A DNA stretch of 32,528 nt from JAZQNC01 sp045536155. GTDB lineage: Bacteria; Bacillota; Clostridia; Oscillospirales; CAG-272. The stretch covers positions 1 through 32,528 of the forward strand of contig JAZSMZ010000072.1 of the NCBI GenBank assembly GCA_045536155.1, written 5' to 3'. The notes under the pieces were generated by a model. That model was not told the DNA's origin and did no database searches. It worked only from the letters and a program-made list of their open reading frames with translations. Made by a program: the position numbers and the translations under genes. Of this stretch, positions 6,848-14,523 are shown in pieces (the first letter of the stretch is position 1; the number at the start of each line of letters is the position of its first letter).

Positions 6848-8458
6848 TTAAATTATCCGTGTGACGCCCTTCTTTTTTTGCGGGATTATCATGACCGAGT
6901 CGCTTTCGAGGCGGTCTGATGTGATGCCGTTGACGCTCGATATTGCATCGATGGTCGTTGAATAGTGCTTGGCAATATCCCAAAGTCGTTCGCCCGCTTT
7001 TCCGTAGCAGACGGTCATCGAGCTCTTTTTGCCCCTTTTTTCGCCTTCCTTTGCCCCTTCGAGACGGCACTCACAAAGGACGTGCCTGTCGCTGTCTGAG
7101 CAGATAAATACGTTTGCCGACACGTTGAAATCGCAATATATCTTGCCCGAATCGAACCGTGCCGACACGTTCGACACGCCTGCCGTGCAAAGGGCATCAA
7201 AAGTTTTGCCTCCCGCGGTGTCAAGCTCGTATTTGATCGGAGTACTGAAGCTTATCGGGTACAGCTCACCCCCGTCATCGCGGCAAAGGACCGATATCTC
7301 GGCATTGCCCTCGATATATCCGCGATTTTTCTCGCTGTCGTATCCTATCTTAGCCCCCCTCAGAGCGGCCGACGAGCATACGATCTTTGCGGGAGCTTTT
7401 GCAGATATCTCGGAAAGGGATCTTGATACGCTTTGGGTGAAGGATACCGTACCGAGGCGCAAAAGAGTGGGGCATCTGAAATCGGCAAAACGGTTTTGAC
7501 AGTTATGCTCGGTTGAGTATGCATCGCGCGTGATCTCACTCATCGTATTTGCCGCCGAAAATACGCCGAGCGATCCGTTTATATCAAGCTCGATGATCCG
7601 ATTCTCCCCGAAGCTGTTTTTGCTCGCTCTGGCACGGATATCGTGCAAAAACAGATTGGCCGCGTATTCGCAATTTTGCCCGAGCTCGTCGATATCGCAC
7701 ATCGCGCTGTATTTTTCGCGTCGGGTAACGCACTGCACTCTTTTGTCGGTATCGGTGTAAAATGCCGTGATCTCCATCTCGCCGTCGCACATTGCCGATC
7801 CGCCCTCGATCCCTCTTACCGAGCAGGACAGAGCACCCGCGCGGCAGCAGAGGATATCCTCGATCTCGGGCAGGGTGTTTTCAAGCTCGATATCGTCGGA
7901 GATCGCAAAGCTCTCGCTTTGGCGGGAAGCTGTTTTCATTACCTCGATCGATTCGGTATCCCTCTCGACGTAGCTTTCGTCCTCATCCTTTTCAGTACCC
8001 ATAATTGCGGGCAAGGAGTCTACCTTACCGTAAGCGCGGACGTCGGTCTTTACTCTGCATTTGACTGCCAGCTTTCGGGAATTCGTCAGCTTTGCAGACG
8101 ATTGCTCGATCGAAACAAAGCATATGTGACCCGCGATGGTCCTATCGCTGTCGAGTGTCTGCGATGCCGCGCTGTAAGGCAAAGACAGGCTGTATCCCTT
8201 GACCTCGCCCGAATCGGTGTATAAAAGGACGTTGAACAGCACCTTTCCCTCGCACTCGATCTTCGAGTCGGACACGCTGCACTCGCTTTGGCAAACAGCA
8301 CTGTCCGACATTAGCACCCGTCTTACGTCGGATATGTATTCGGGCAGTGTGATCTCCTCGATTACATCGGCGTATAGAGCCGAAGAATAACAGACGCTGC
8401 TTATCGTGCAGTCGCCGCCTGACAGATATCTGATCTTTGCAATTTTGCCTGCGTTCAT
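6848..8458 (-). CDS. sipL: SipL-like spore coat morphogenesis protein (SPOCS/DUF3794 + LysM)
   Basis: SipL of Clostridioides difficile binds SpoIVA and tethers the coat to the forespore. This 536-residue protein is the right length and has the same plan: N-terminal and middle SPOCS (DUF3794) repeats, seen as recurring beta-rich segments such as KIECEGKVLFNVLLYTDSG, SAMCDGEMEITAFYTDTD and RGYIEGNAEISVLC, and a C-terminal LysM (AGERLWDIAKHYSTTIDAI, VNGITSDRLESDSVMIIPQ). It has no signal peptide or membrane segment, as expected for a mother-cell cytoplasmic protein. AAGGAG lies 6 bases before the ATG. A SigE-type promoter at 8500-8528 supports a mother-cell sporulation role. No terminator is evident before the next promoter. 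SPOCS proteins also include other coat factors, so orthology to SipL is likely, not proven. Confidence 0.85.
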   Translation of the reverse strand: MNAGKIAKIRYLSGGDCTISSVCYSSALYADVIEEITLPEYISDVRRVLMSDSAVCQSECSVSDSKIECEGKVLFNVLLYTDSGEVKGYSLSLPYSAASQTLDSDRTIAGHICFVSIEQSSAKLTNSRKLAVKCRVKTDVRAYGKVDSLPAIMGTEKDEDESYVERDTESIEVMKTASRQSESFAISDDIELENTLPEIEDILCCRAGALSCSVRGIEGGSAMCDGEMEITAFYTDTDKRVQCVTRREKYSAMCDIDELGQNCEYAANLFLHDIRARASKNSFGENRIIELDINGSLGVFSAANTMSEITRDAYSTEHNCQNRFADFRCPTLLRLGTVSFTQSVSRSLSEISAKAPAKIVCSSAALRGAKIGYDSEKNRGYIEGNAEISVLCRDDGGELYPISFSTPIKYELDTAGGKTFDALCTAGVSNVSARFDSGKIYCDFNVSANVFICSDSDRHVLCECRLEGAKEGEKRGKKSSMTVCYGKAGERLWDIAKHYSTTIDAISSVNGITSDRLESDSVMIIPQKKKGVTRII

Positions 8459-8499
8459 CTTTTTCTCCTTCGTTTAAAAAATGGTTTTCTCACGTGTAG

Positions 8500-8528
8500 A
8501 TTATATGAACGCCCGTCCGATAATATGA
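8500..8528 (-). promoter_or_regulatory. SigE-type (mother-cell sporulation) promoter of sipL
   Basis: On the minus strand TCATATT (8522-8528), a 14-base spacer and CATATAAT (8500-8507). This fits the SigE pattern known from Bacillus (kmATATT, 14-15, CATACAnT). The start site would be about 35 bases before the sipL ATG. Confidence 0.65.
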
Positions 8529-8550
8529 CGGCGAAAAGAAGCTTTCTTCC

Positions 8551-8579
8551 TTGACATACATCACCGTTTTTGTTATAAT
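8551..8579 (+). promoter_or_regulatory. Perfect-consensus SigA promoter of the TrmH-family gene
   Basis: TTGACA (8551-8556), a 17-base spacer and TATAAT (8574-8579), 31 bases before the chosen ATG. It is divergent from the sipL promoter. Confidence 0.9.
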
Positions 8580-8610
8580 AAACTCACAAAATAACGTTTT
8601 GAGGCAGAAA

Positions 8611-9372
8611 ATGCGTAAAGAAGAATCAAGATTCGCTCCTTCGGGAGTGTTTGAGGGTATGGTATCCATCCGCGCGATAATCGCATCCCGCGAGAGCGGT
8701 GACAGCGACCGCGCGATACATAAAATTTTATACGACAGAGAAAGAGCAAAGGCGCGAAAGGGCGAGATCGGCTATTTACGCGCGATATCCGAGCATCACG
8801 GCTTTGAGGTGATCGAAAGCAATGCCGACGAGATAGATTCGCTCACCACAGGCTCCTCCCACGGCGGAATTATCGCCATCTGCTCCGAGCGCACCTTTTC
8901 TCCGCCCGAGATATGTGAAAACGGCTTTTACGTCATGCTCGACGGAGTGGAGGACCCCTACAACTTCGGCTATGCCCTGCGCTCGCTTTATGCCGCGGGA
9001 GTGGACGGCGTTGTCATGCCGGAGCGCAACTGGATGAGTGCCGCAGGAGTGGTCTGCCGCGCATCGGCAGGAGCGTCCGAGCGGATATCTCTGTCGGTCT
9101 GCGACGGAGTCGAGGCGGCAGACATGTTCAAAGCAAAGGGATACACCATCGTTGGTGCGGAAAAGGAGGATTCGGTTTCGGCATACGAAAGCAATCTTTC
9201 CCGACCACTGTTTTTGATAGTGGGCGGCGAAAAAAGAGGAATATCACGCGCACTGCTCGACAGATGCGACAAGCGCGTCTGCCTTGATTACGGACGTGAT
9301 TTTCCCGAAGCGCTCTCTGCCGCATCGGCCGCATCGATACTCGCCTTTGAGGTATTCAGACAAAACAGATAA
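8611..9372 (+). CDS. SpoU/TrmH-family RNA 2'-O-methyltransferase
   Basis: SPOUT enzymes methylate ribose 2'-OH in rRNA or tRNA with SAM. The 253-residue product has an N-terminal substrate-binding region (to about residue 95) and the knotted SPOUT domain with motif 1 (LDGVEDPYNFGYALRSLYAAG), motif 2 (LFLIVGGEKRGISRALLDRC) and motif 3 (LSAASAASILAFEV). In motif 3 the usual NVS/NASVA is replaced by ALSAASA, a mild departure. The start is the ATG at 8611 with GAGG seven bases upstream; the frame stays open to 8551, but that would place the start inside the promoter. The target nucleotide cannot be told from sequence alone. It is a single-gene unit bounded by a strong promoter and a strong terminator. 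Confidence 0.88.
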   Translation: MRKEESRFAPSGVFEGMVSIRAIIASRESGDSDRAIHKILYDRERAKARKGEIGYLRAISEHHGFEVIESNADEIDSLTTGSSHGGIIAICSERTFSPPEICENGFYVMLDGVEDPYNFGYALRSLYAAGVDGVVMPERNWMSAAGVVCRASAGASERISLSVCDGVEAADMFKAKGYTIVGAEKEDSVSAYESNLSRPLFLIVGGEKRGISRALLDRCDKRVCLDYGRDFPEALSAASAASILAFEVFRQNR

Positions 9373-9379
9373 AATCGCA

Positions 9380-9412
9380 CGGGCTGTCCATTTTGGGACA
9401 GCCCGATTTTTT
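9380..9412 (+). terminator. Terminator after the TrmH-family gene
   Basis: A perfect 10-bp stem, CGGGCTGTCC (9380-9389) with GGACAGCCCG (9396-9405), has a 6-base loop and is followed by ATTTTTTG. Confidence 0.93.
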
Positions 9413-9420
9413 GTCGAATA

Positions 9421-9436
9421 TTAAGATAACTTAAGA
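9421..9436 (+). promoter_or_regulatory. Direct repeat, candidate response-regulator operator
   Basis: TTAAGA occurs at 9421-9426 and again at 9431-9436, a 10-base period. It lies upstream of the two-component operon promoter. OmpR-family regulators typically bind such same-face direct repeats, so self-activation by the downstream regulator is plausible. Confidence 0.4.
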
Positions 9437-9446
9437 CGAATACATC

Positions 9447-9475
9447 TTTATTTTTAATAAATTTTGCGGTATAAT
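9447..9475 (+). promoter_or_regulatory. Promoter of the two-component operon, weak -35
   Basis: TATAAT at 9470-9475 is consensus, but the hexamer 17 bases upstream (TTTATT, 9447-9452) is poor. That would fit a promoter needing an activator. Confidence 0.55.
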
Positions 9476-9511
9476 ATAAGCAACAACGGAAAACAAAAAA
9501 CGAGGGATATC

Positions 9512-10216
9512 ATGTACAACATTCTGATATGCGATGACGAGCGCGATATTGTGTCGGCGCTGAAAATATATCTGGGGTCAGAAAAATATAACATATACGA
9601 AGCATACAACGGCCGCGAGGCGCTGGACATCCTCGAATCAAACGAGATACATCTGGTGCTGCTTGATATAATGATGCCCGTCCTCGACGGTATTTCCACC
9701 CTGTCGTATCTGCGTGAAAGATGCAACGTGCCTGTAATTTTGCTCAGCGCAAAAAGTGAGGACACCGACAAGATACTCGGTCTGAATATCGGGGCGGACG
9801 ACTACATAACCAAGCCCTTCAATCCGCTCGAGGTCATCGCGCGGGTAAAAAGTCAGCTTCGGCGGTACACCTCCCTCGGAAGCGCGATAACGCAGAGCAA
9901 CCGCTACGTCTGCGGCAATATCGAGCTTGATGACGAGCGCAAAAACGTCACGGTCGACGGAGAGACGGTGATACTCACCCCCATCGAATACGAAATACTC
10001 CGTCTGCTTATCCGCAATCCCGACAAGGTTTATTCAACAAAGGAGATCTATGCCCACGTCTGGAACGAGGACCCTCTCGGAACGGAGAACAAGGTTGCGG
10101 TGCATATAAGGCATCTGCGCGAAAAGATCGAGATCAATCCCGCCGATCCGAGATACTTAAAAGTTATTTGGGGCAAAGGGTATAAAATGTCCCCTCCCGT
10201 GTCAAATATACGTTAA
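9512..10216 (+). CDS. OmpR/PhoB-family response regulator
   Basis: This is a DNA-binding response regulator of 234 residues. The receiver domain has the acidic pocket (D8, D9), phospho-acceptor D52 in LLDIMMP, S/T region LLSAKSED and K101 in DDYITKPF. The C-terminal winged helix covers about residues 130-230 (LTPIEYEILRLLIRNP, NKVAVHIRHLREKIE, YLKVIWGKGYKM). The ATG at 9512 is preceded by GAGGG at about 6 bases; an in-frame extension to 9464 reaches into the promoter and is rejected. The kinase gene begins 21 bases downstream, so the two form an operon. The regulon is unknown: no transporter or resistance gene stands beside it. Confidence 0.94.
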   Translation: MYNILICDDERDIVSALKIYLGSEKYNIYEAYNGREALDILESNEIHLVLLDIMMPVLDGISTLSYLRERCNVPVILLSAKSEDTDKILGLNIGADDYITKPFNPLEVIARVKSQLRRYTSLGSAITQSNRYVCGNIELDDERKNVTVDGETVILTPIEYEILRLLIRNPDKVYSTKEIYAHVWNEDPLGTENKVAVHIRHLREKIEINPADPRYLKVIWGKGYKMSPPVSNIR

Positions 10217-10237
10217 TAACATTATTTGGAGGTTTTT

Positions 10238-12010
10238 ATGGCAAATATCAGCGCTCCTAACGACATAAAATACGTAAAGGCAGTATCGACAAGGGCGAAA
10301 ATTATCGGCGGAATCGTCAACGTGCTGTCGACATCTATCTTTTTTGCAACTCTTGCGGCAATAATCGCATTTATTATCCTGCTTGACCACGAGCCCTACG
10401 TTCTGTATAATTTAACCGTTGACTACTTTATAAATGATATAGGTCTTTCCGCAGGGGATGCGGCATTTGTGCTTTTCCCGAGGGATTTTTACCTGGATTT
10501 TGACTGGCTGGTTATATCGGCATGCATCGTTTCGGCAATCACTTCACTCGTATCATTCATCTTCATGATGCGCGCCGCCGCACACACAAAGAGCGGCGAA
10601 TTGAAGCCGAGCAGATTTGACCGAATACCCTTTGAGATAGTTCTCTGTATTATAATCGCCGCAGTCATGCTATTCGCATTGATCACACATATGTCAATGT
10701 TGTATATCAATGATGGCGGCAGCTTTCAATATACGGTGGAGCAGCACGAGCAGTACGGAGAAATCTATAATTCCGAATACACTCCTCCGACGTACGGTGT
10801 CCGTATTTTCGGCGCAGTTCTTATACTCGACGTCATTATGGCATTCACCCTGTCGCTGTCCTTCTTTTACACACTTTGTGCACGAATAAAAACGCACACG
10901 TTCATCAAAAACACCGTTATTTACCGAATCCTGCGCCTTTTATTCAGAATAGTCCGCTGGATATACCGAAACACCGTAAAACGCTTTTTCAATGCGCTGA
11001 GATTTGTGATCAAAAGCTTGCCCGCAACATGGTATTACGTGCTCGCGTTTTTGGCATGTATTTTCGTAAATGTCATTTTATTCGTATTTTTCTGTCAAAG
11101 CGCCTCACCTTTTTTCCTTATCCTCGACGTGCTGTTCAATCTTGCGACAATTTATTTTATCATCCGCACCGCTTCCTCGTTTAAGCTTGTCCAGCAGGCG
11201 GCAAAGCTGATGGCATCGGGTGACCTTAGGTACAAGATCGCCACCCATTCGCTTCGCGGTCCGATGAAGGCCCACGCCGAGTGCCTTAACAGCATATCCG
11301 ACGGCATAGCGCTTGCCGTTGAGCAGCAGATGAAGAGCGAAAGGTTCAAAACCGAGCTTATCACCAACGTATCTCACGATATAAAAACCCCCGTCACCTC
11401 GATAATCAACTACGTCGGACTTATCAAATCCGAGCAGATCGAAAACGAAAAAGCTGTCGAATACATCGACGTTATCGATCGCCAGTCACAGCGGCTCAAA
11501 AAGCTGACCGAGGACATTTTAGAAGCCTCGAAGGCGTCGGCGGGCGTGATAAATGCCAACATCTGCAAGACCAACGTAAGCGAGCTGTTAAAGCAGTGCG
11601 CGGGCGAATTTTCCGAGCGCCTGGAGATCGCCGGCCTCGAGCTTGTATTGGACGTTTCCGACGGCATATACGCCATGTGCGACGGACGTTTGATGTGGAG
11701 AGTGTTTGACAATCTTTTATCCAATGCTCACAAGTATTCCCTGTCCGGCACCCGTGTCTATATCACGGCCGACCAACCGCGCGGCAATTTTATCCCGATA
11801 AGCGTAAAAAACATCTCGAAAAACCGACTCAACATCCCGGGAGAAGAGCTCATGGAGCGCTTTGTGAGAGGGGATCTGTCCCGTCAGAGCGAGGGCAGCG
11901 GACTCGGACTTTCGATATCGAAAAGCCTGATAAATTTGCAAAAAGGCGATCTTTTTATCACAATAGACGGCGACTTTTTCAAAGCCGAGGTGATCTTACC
12001 GATCGAATAA
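10238..12010 (+). CDS. Membrane sensor histidine kinase
   Basis: This 590-residue kinase is the partner of the preceding regulator. The N-terminal half has about six hydrophobic segments (near residues 25-49, 90-112, 132-152, 190-214, 265-287, 292-310), with an extracytoplasmic loop rich in tyrosine and glutamate between the third and fourth. A HAMP-like region follows (about 310-365), then HisKA with H380 in NVSHDIKTPV, the N box (FDNLLSNAHKYS) and the G2 box (GSGLGLSISKSL). The usual G1 box (DxGxG) is absent; KNISKNRLNIPGEEL stands in its place, as in a subgroup of clostridial kinases I recall. The start is the ATG at 10238 with GGAGG 5 bases upstream. The signal sensed is unknown. Confidence 0.92.
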   Translation: MANISAPNDIKYVKAVSTRAKIIGGIVNVLSTSIFFATLAAIIAFIILLDHEPYVLYNLTVDYFINDIGLSAGDAAFVLFPRDFYLDFDWLVISACIVSAITSLVSFIFMMRAAAHTKSGELKPSRFDRIPFEIVLCIIIAAVMLFALITHMSMLYINDGGSFQYTVEQHEQYGEIYNSEYTPPTYGVRIFGAVLILDVIMAFTLSLSFFYTLCARIKTHTFIKNTVIYRILRLLFRIVRWIYRNTVKRFFNALRFVIKSLPATWYYVLAFLACIFVNVILFVFFCQSASPFFLILDVLFNLATIYFIIRTASSFKLVQQAAKLMASGDLRYKIATHSLRGPMKAHAECLNSISDGIALAVEQQMKSERFKTELITNVSHDIKTPVTSIINYVGLIKSEQIENEKAVEYIDVIDRQSQRLKKLTEDILEASKASAGVINANICKTNVSELLKQCAGEFSERLEIAGLELVLDVSDGIYAMCDGRLMWRVFDNLLSNAHKYSLSGTRVYITADQPRGNFIPISVKNISKNRLNIPGEELMERFVRGDLSRQSEGSGLGLSISKSLINLQKGDLFITIDGDFFKAEVILPIE

Positions 12011-12044
12011 ACAAAAAAAGACCCGCATGGGTCTTTTTTTGTTT
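12009..12044. terminator. Bidirectional terminator between kinase and mgtC-family genes
   Basis: A perfect 16-bp stem (12009-12024 with 12029-12044) has loop GCAT, core AGACCC/GGGTCT, and A- and T-runs on both sides. It serves both convergent genes. Confidence 0.92.
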
Positions 12045-12053
12045 GCATATTTC

Positions 12054-12752
12054 TTAAAGCTCCTCGATATAGCTGACTGCCTCAAGCTCTTTCATCGTGT
12101 CGATGATCTGGGTGTGATTCATGCGCGATTTGCTTTTAAGGGTAATAACGAAAGCTCTGCCCTTGCCGCTTATCACGTTATCGTGCTCGATCTGAAGCGC
12201 CGACGTCGCAATGCCTTTTTCGTGGGCGTAGCTAATAAAATCGCCTATCGAGTATTCGGGACAAAGCTCGACGTAGATCTCGACCATGCGCGTGCGGCGG
12301 CGCATTCTGTTATCTAGATTGTGCAAAAGAGTAAGTACGACGAAGATCATAAATCCGCCGACGAGCGCCAGCTCGTAAAGTCCGAGTCCGACGGCAAGAC
12401 CCATGCAGGCGGCCGACCAGAGTCCTGCGGCGGTGGTGAGTCCCTTTATCTGATTGCGGTGGGTAACGATAATCGTGCCCGCGCCGAGAAAACCTATTCC
12501 GCTTACGACCTGCGCTCCCATGCGAACGATATCGCCAGCGCCGTACGCCTGATTTGCGTACTGATTCGTCATCATGACAATGGCCGAGCCAAGGGCAACG
12601 AGCATATAGGTACGCATACCTGCCGGACGGTTTTTGATGCCTCGCTCAAAGCCGATAATACCGCCGAAAACGATTGCCACAACGATTCGAAGGATTATCG
12701 AAAACAAGCTCAGCGGACGGGGAGAGGCGATAGTTTCAAACAAAAAATCCAT
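12054..12752 (-). CDS. MgtC/SapB family membrane protein
   Basis: This integral membrane protein of 232 residues has family signatures IIGFERGIKNRPAGMRTYML, GAQVVSGIGFLGAGTII and IKGLTTAAGLWSAACMGLAVG. Four to five hydrophobic segments cover about residues 17-150, and a cytoplasmic ACT-like tail of about 80 residues follows (RMVEIYVELC to AVSYIEEL). In enteric bacteria MgtC affects Mg2+ adaptation and F-type ATPase; in Firmicutes the role is mostly unknown. The ATG at 12752 has AAGGA 7 bases upstream, better than the GTG at 12755. It has its own promoter at 12786-12814. I see no Mg2+ riboswitch: the leader is only about 25 bases. Confidence 0.92.
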   Translation of the reverse strand: MDFLFETIASPRPLSLFSIILRIVVAIVFGGIIGFERGIKNRPAGMRTYMLVALGSAIVMMTNQYANQAYGAGDIVRMGAQVVSGIGFLGAGTIIVTHRNQIKGLTTAAGLWSAACMGLAVGLGLYELALVGGFMIFVVLTLLHNLDNRMRRRTRMVEIYVELCPEYSIGDFISYAHEKGIATSALQIEHDNVISGKGRAFVITLKSKSRMNHTQIIDTMKELEAVSYIEEL

Positions 12753-12785
12753 CACTTTATCCTTTCAAAATACCATTCTTACGAT

Positions 12786-12814
12786 ATTATACACCATATC
12801 GCCGACATCTGCAA
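12786..12814 (-). promoter_or_regulatory. Promoter of the MgtC-family gene
   Basis: TATAAT on the minus strand (12786-12791) is consensus, with TTGCAG (12809-12814) 17 bases upstream. Confidence 0.6.
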
Positions 12815-12864
12815 CAGTTGGGGGAAAAATTCACTTTTTATTGCCCCGAAAAATCAAAATATGG

Positions 12865-12893
12865 TTGTAATTTAAATCAATATATGTTATAAT
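12865..12893 (+). promoter_or_regulatory. Promoter of the mrnC-to-trxB operon
   Basis: TTGTAA (12865-12870), a 17-base spacer and TATAAT (12888-12893), 39 bases before the mrnC ATG. No strong internal terminator is seen until 20405. Confidence 0.7.
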
Positions 12894-12932
12894 AAAGAGG
12901 TATATACTTATAGAAACCCGAAAAGGATCTTT

Positions 12933-13334
12933 ATGGAACAAAATCAGCTTAACGGAACGATACTTGCCTATCTCGGCGATGCCGTGATCGAGCTTATCGC
13001 CCGCGAAAAGGCGATCGAGCGCGGGATATGCGAGGTGCGCCGATTAAACCAGGTCGTGCCCCAGATGGTGCGCGCATCGGCGCAGAGCGAGGCTTTCGGT
13101 AAAATTGAGCCCCTTCTCGACGAAGAGGAATTGGCTATCTTCAAAAAAGGACGCAATGCCCACGGCATATCGGCGCCCAAAAGCGCTTCCGCAGTTGAAT
13201 ACCGCCGCGCTACCGGAATGGAAGCTCTCTTTGCCCACCTCTATCTTTGCGGCAAAAGAGATCGACTCGATCAGCTTTTTGATGCCGCATACGGTGATTT
13301 TCTGGAAAGCTGGCAAGAAAAGATTATAAAATAA
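12933..13334 (+). CDS. mrnC: Mini-ribonuclease III, 23S rRNA maturation
   Basis: Mini-III is an RNase III-like nuclease without a double-stranded RNA binding domain; in Bacillus it trims 23S rRNA ends as a dimer. The 133-residue length is typical. The RNase III signature is LAYLGDAVIEL near the N-terminus, and KGRNAHGISAPKSASAVEYRRATGMEALFAHLYL is characteristic of the YazC/MrnC family. The ATG at 12933 follows AAAGGA at about 6 bases. The epimerase gene begins 21 bases after the stop, so it is likely co-transcribed with it. In many Firmicutes mrnC stands beside cysS and a TrmH-family gene; here the TrmH gene is 3.5 kb away. Confidence 0.93.
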   Translation: MEQNQLNGTILAYLGDAVIELIAREKAIERGICEVRRLNQVVPQMVRASAQSEAFGKIEPLLDEEELAIFKKGRNAHGISAPKSASAVEYRRATGMEALFAHLYLCGKRDRLDQLFDAAYGDFLESWQEKIIK

Positions 13335-13355
13335 AGCCAAAAAGGATTTTATAAA

Positions 13356-14483
13356 ATGGACAAGAAGATAAAAGTCATGTCGGTATTCGGCACGCGACCC
13401 GAGGCAACCAAGATGTGCCCGCTCGTGCTCGAGCTCGGCAGACGCGAGAGCATCGAGAGCGTCGTATGTCTGACCGGTCAGCATCGCGAGATGCTCGATT
13501 CGGTCATGAATATATTCGGTGTCAAATCCGACTATGACCTGAACATCATGAAAAAGAATCAGGATCTTTATTCGATAAGCGCCGACATTCTCGCGGGAAT
13601 GAAGGACGTTTTGAACGATGCAAAGCCCGATTTAGTGCTCGTCCACGGCGACACAAGCACGTCGTTCGTCGCCGCGCTGTCGGCATTTTACGCAAAGATC
13701 CCGGTCGGACACGTCGAGGCAGGTCTGCGTACCTACGACCGCTACTCCCCCTTCCCCGAGGAGATGAACCGCACGCTGACCGGCGACATCGCCACCATGC
13801 ATTTTTCGCCCACCTCCCACAGCCGCGAAAATCTTTTGCGCGAGGGCATAAGCGAGAACATTTACATCACGGGAAACACGGGTCTTGACGCGATACGCTA
13901 CACAGCCAAGGACGATTACACCTTTTCCGACTCCACCCTCAACTCGCTCGATTTTTCATCGAAGCGATTCATCGTGCTCACCGCGCACCGACGTGAAAAT
14001 CTCGGACAGGGCATTGAAAACATCTGCCGCGCGGTAAAAAGGCTCGTCGAAAAGTTCGACGACATCGAGGTGGTCTACCCCGTTCACTTAAATCCCGCCG
14101 TGCGAAACACCGTATTCCCCATTCTCGGCGACTGCGAGAGAGTCCATCTTATCGATCCCGTCGACGTGACCGACATGCACAACCTCATGAAGAGATGCTA
14201 TCTCTGTCTTACCGACTCGGGCGGACTTCAGGAGGAAGCTCCCGTATTCGACCTCCCCGTCCTCGTGCTCCGCAGCGAGACCGAGCGTCCCGAAGCGGCT
14301 GAAGCGGGCACAGTAAAGGTAGTCGGAACAGACGAGGACGTCATCTTCGACGAAGCTTCTGTTTTGCTTACAGACAAGGCGGTATACGACAAAATGGCCT
14401 CTGCCGAAAACCCCTACGGCGACGGTCATGCATCCGAAAAGATCGCCGATGCGATCGAGCAATTTTTCGGCATTCAAAAGTGA
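13356..14483 (+). CDS. UDP-N-acetylglucosamine 2-epimerase (WecB/MnaA-like)
   Basis: The enzyme interconverts UDP-GlcNAc and UDP-ManNAc for cell-wall polymers such as teichoic-acid linkage units or capsule. At 375 residues it is the usual length. Motifs seen: FGTRPEATKMCPLVLEL at the N-terminus, VHGDTSTSF, VGHVEAGLRT, PFPEEMNR, TGNTGLDA, LTAHRRENLG, and the C-terminal nucleotide-binding region LTDSGGLQEEAP and RSETERPEA. The GTRPEAxKM start and the SETERPEA segment favour the non-hydrolysing bacterial type. RBS AAAGGA precedes the ATG by about 10 bases. The next gene is a ROK kinase, a pairing reminiscent of the two halves of animal GNE, but glucokinase is the simpler reading for that neighbour. 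Confidence 0.92.
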   Translation: MDKKIKVMSVFGTRPEATKMCPLVLELGRRESIESVVCLTGQHREMLDSVMNIFGVKSDYDLNIMKKNQDLYSISADILAGMKDVLNDAKPDLVLVHGDTSTSFVAALSAFYAKIPVGHVEAGLRTYDRYSPFPEEMNRTLTGDIATMHFSPTSHSRENLLREGISENIYITGNTGLDAIRYTAKDDYTFSDSTLNSLDFSSKRFIVLTAHRRENLGQGIENICRAVKRLVEKFDDIEVVYPVHLNPAVRNTVFPILGDCERVHLIDPVDVTDMHNLMKRCYLCLTDSGGLQEEAPVFDLPVLVLRSETERPEAAEAGTVKVVGTDEDVIFDEASVLLTDKAVYDKMASAENPYGDGHASEKIADAIEQFFGIQK

Positions 14484-14523
14484 AAAACAAAAACGATTAT
14501 TTATAAAAGGACGGTATACAAAA

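Noticed and set aside
8551..9372. TrmH-family start at 8551
   Set aside because: Position 8551 is the first base of a consensus -35 hexamer; the ATG at 8611 has an RBS.
12753..12785. Mg2+ riboswitch upstream of the MgtC-family gene
   Set aside because: The distance from promoter to ATG is about 25 bases, too short for any known Mg2+ sensor RNA.
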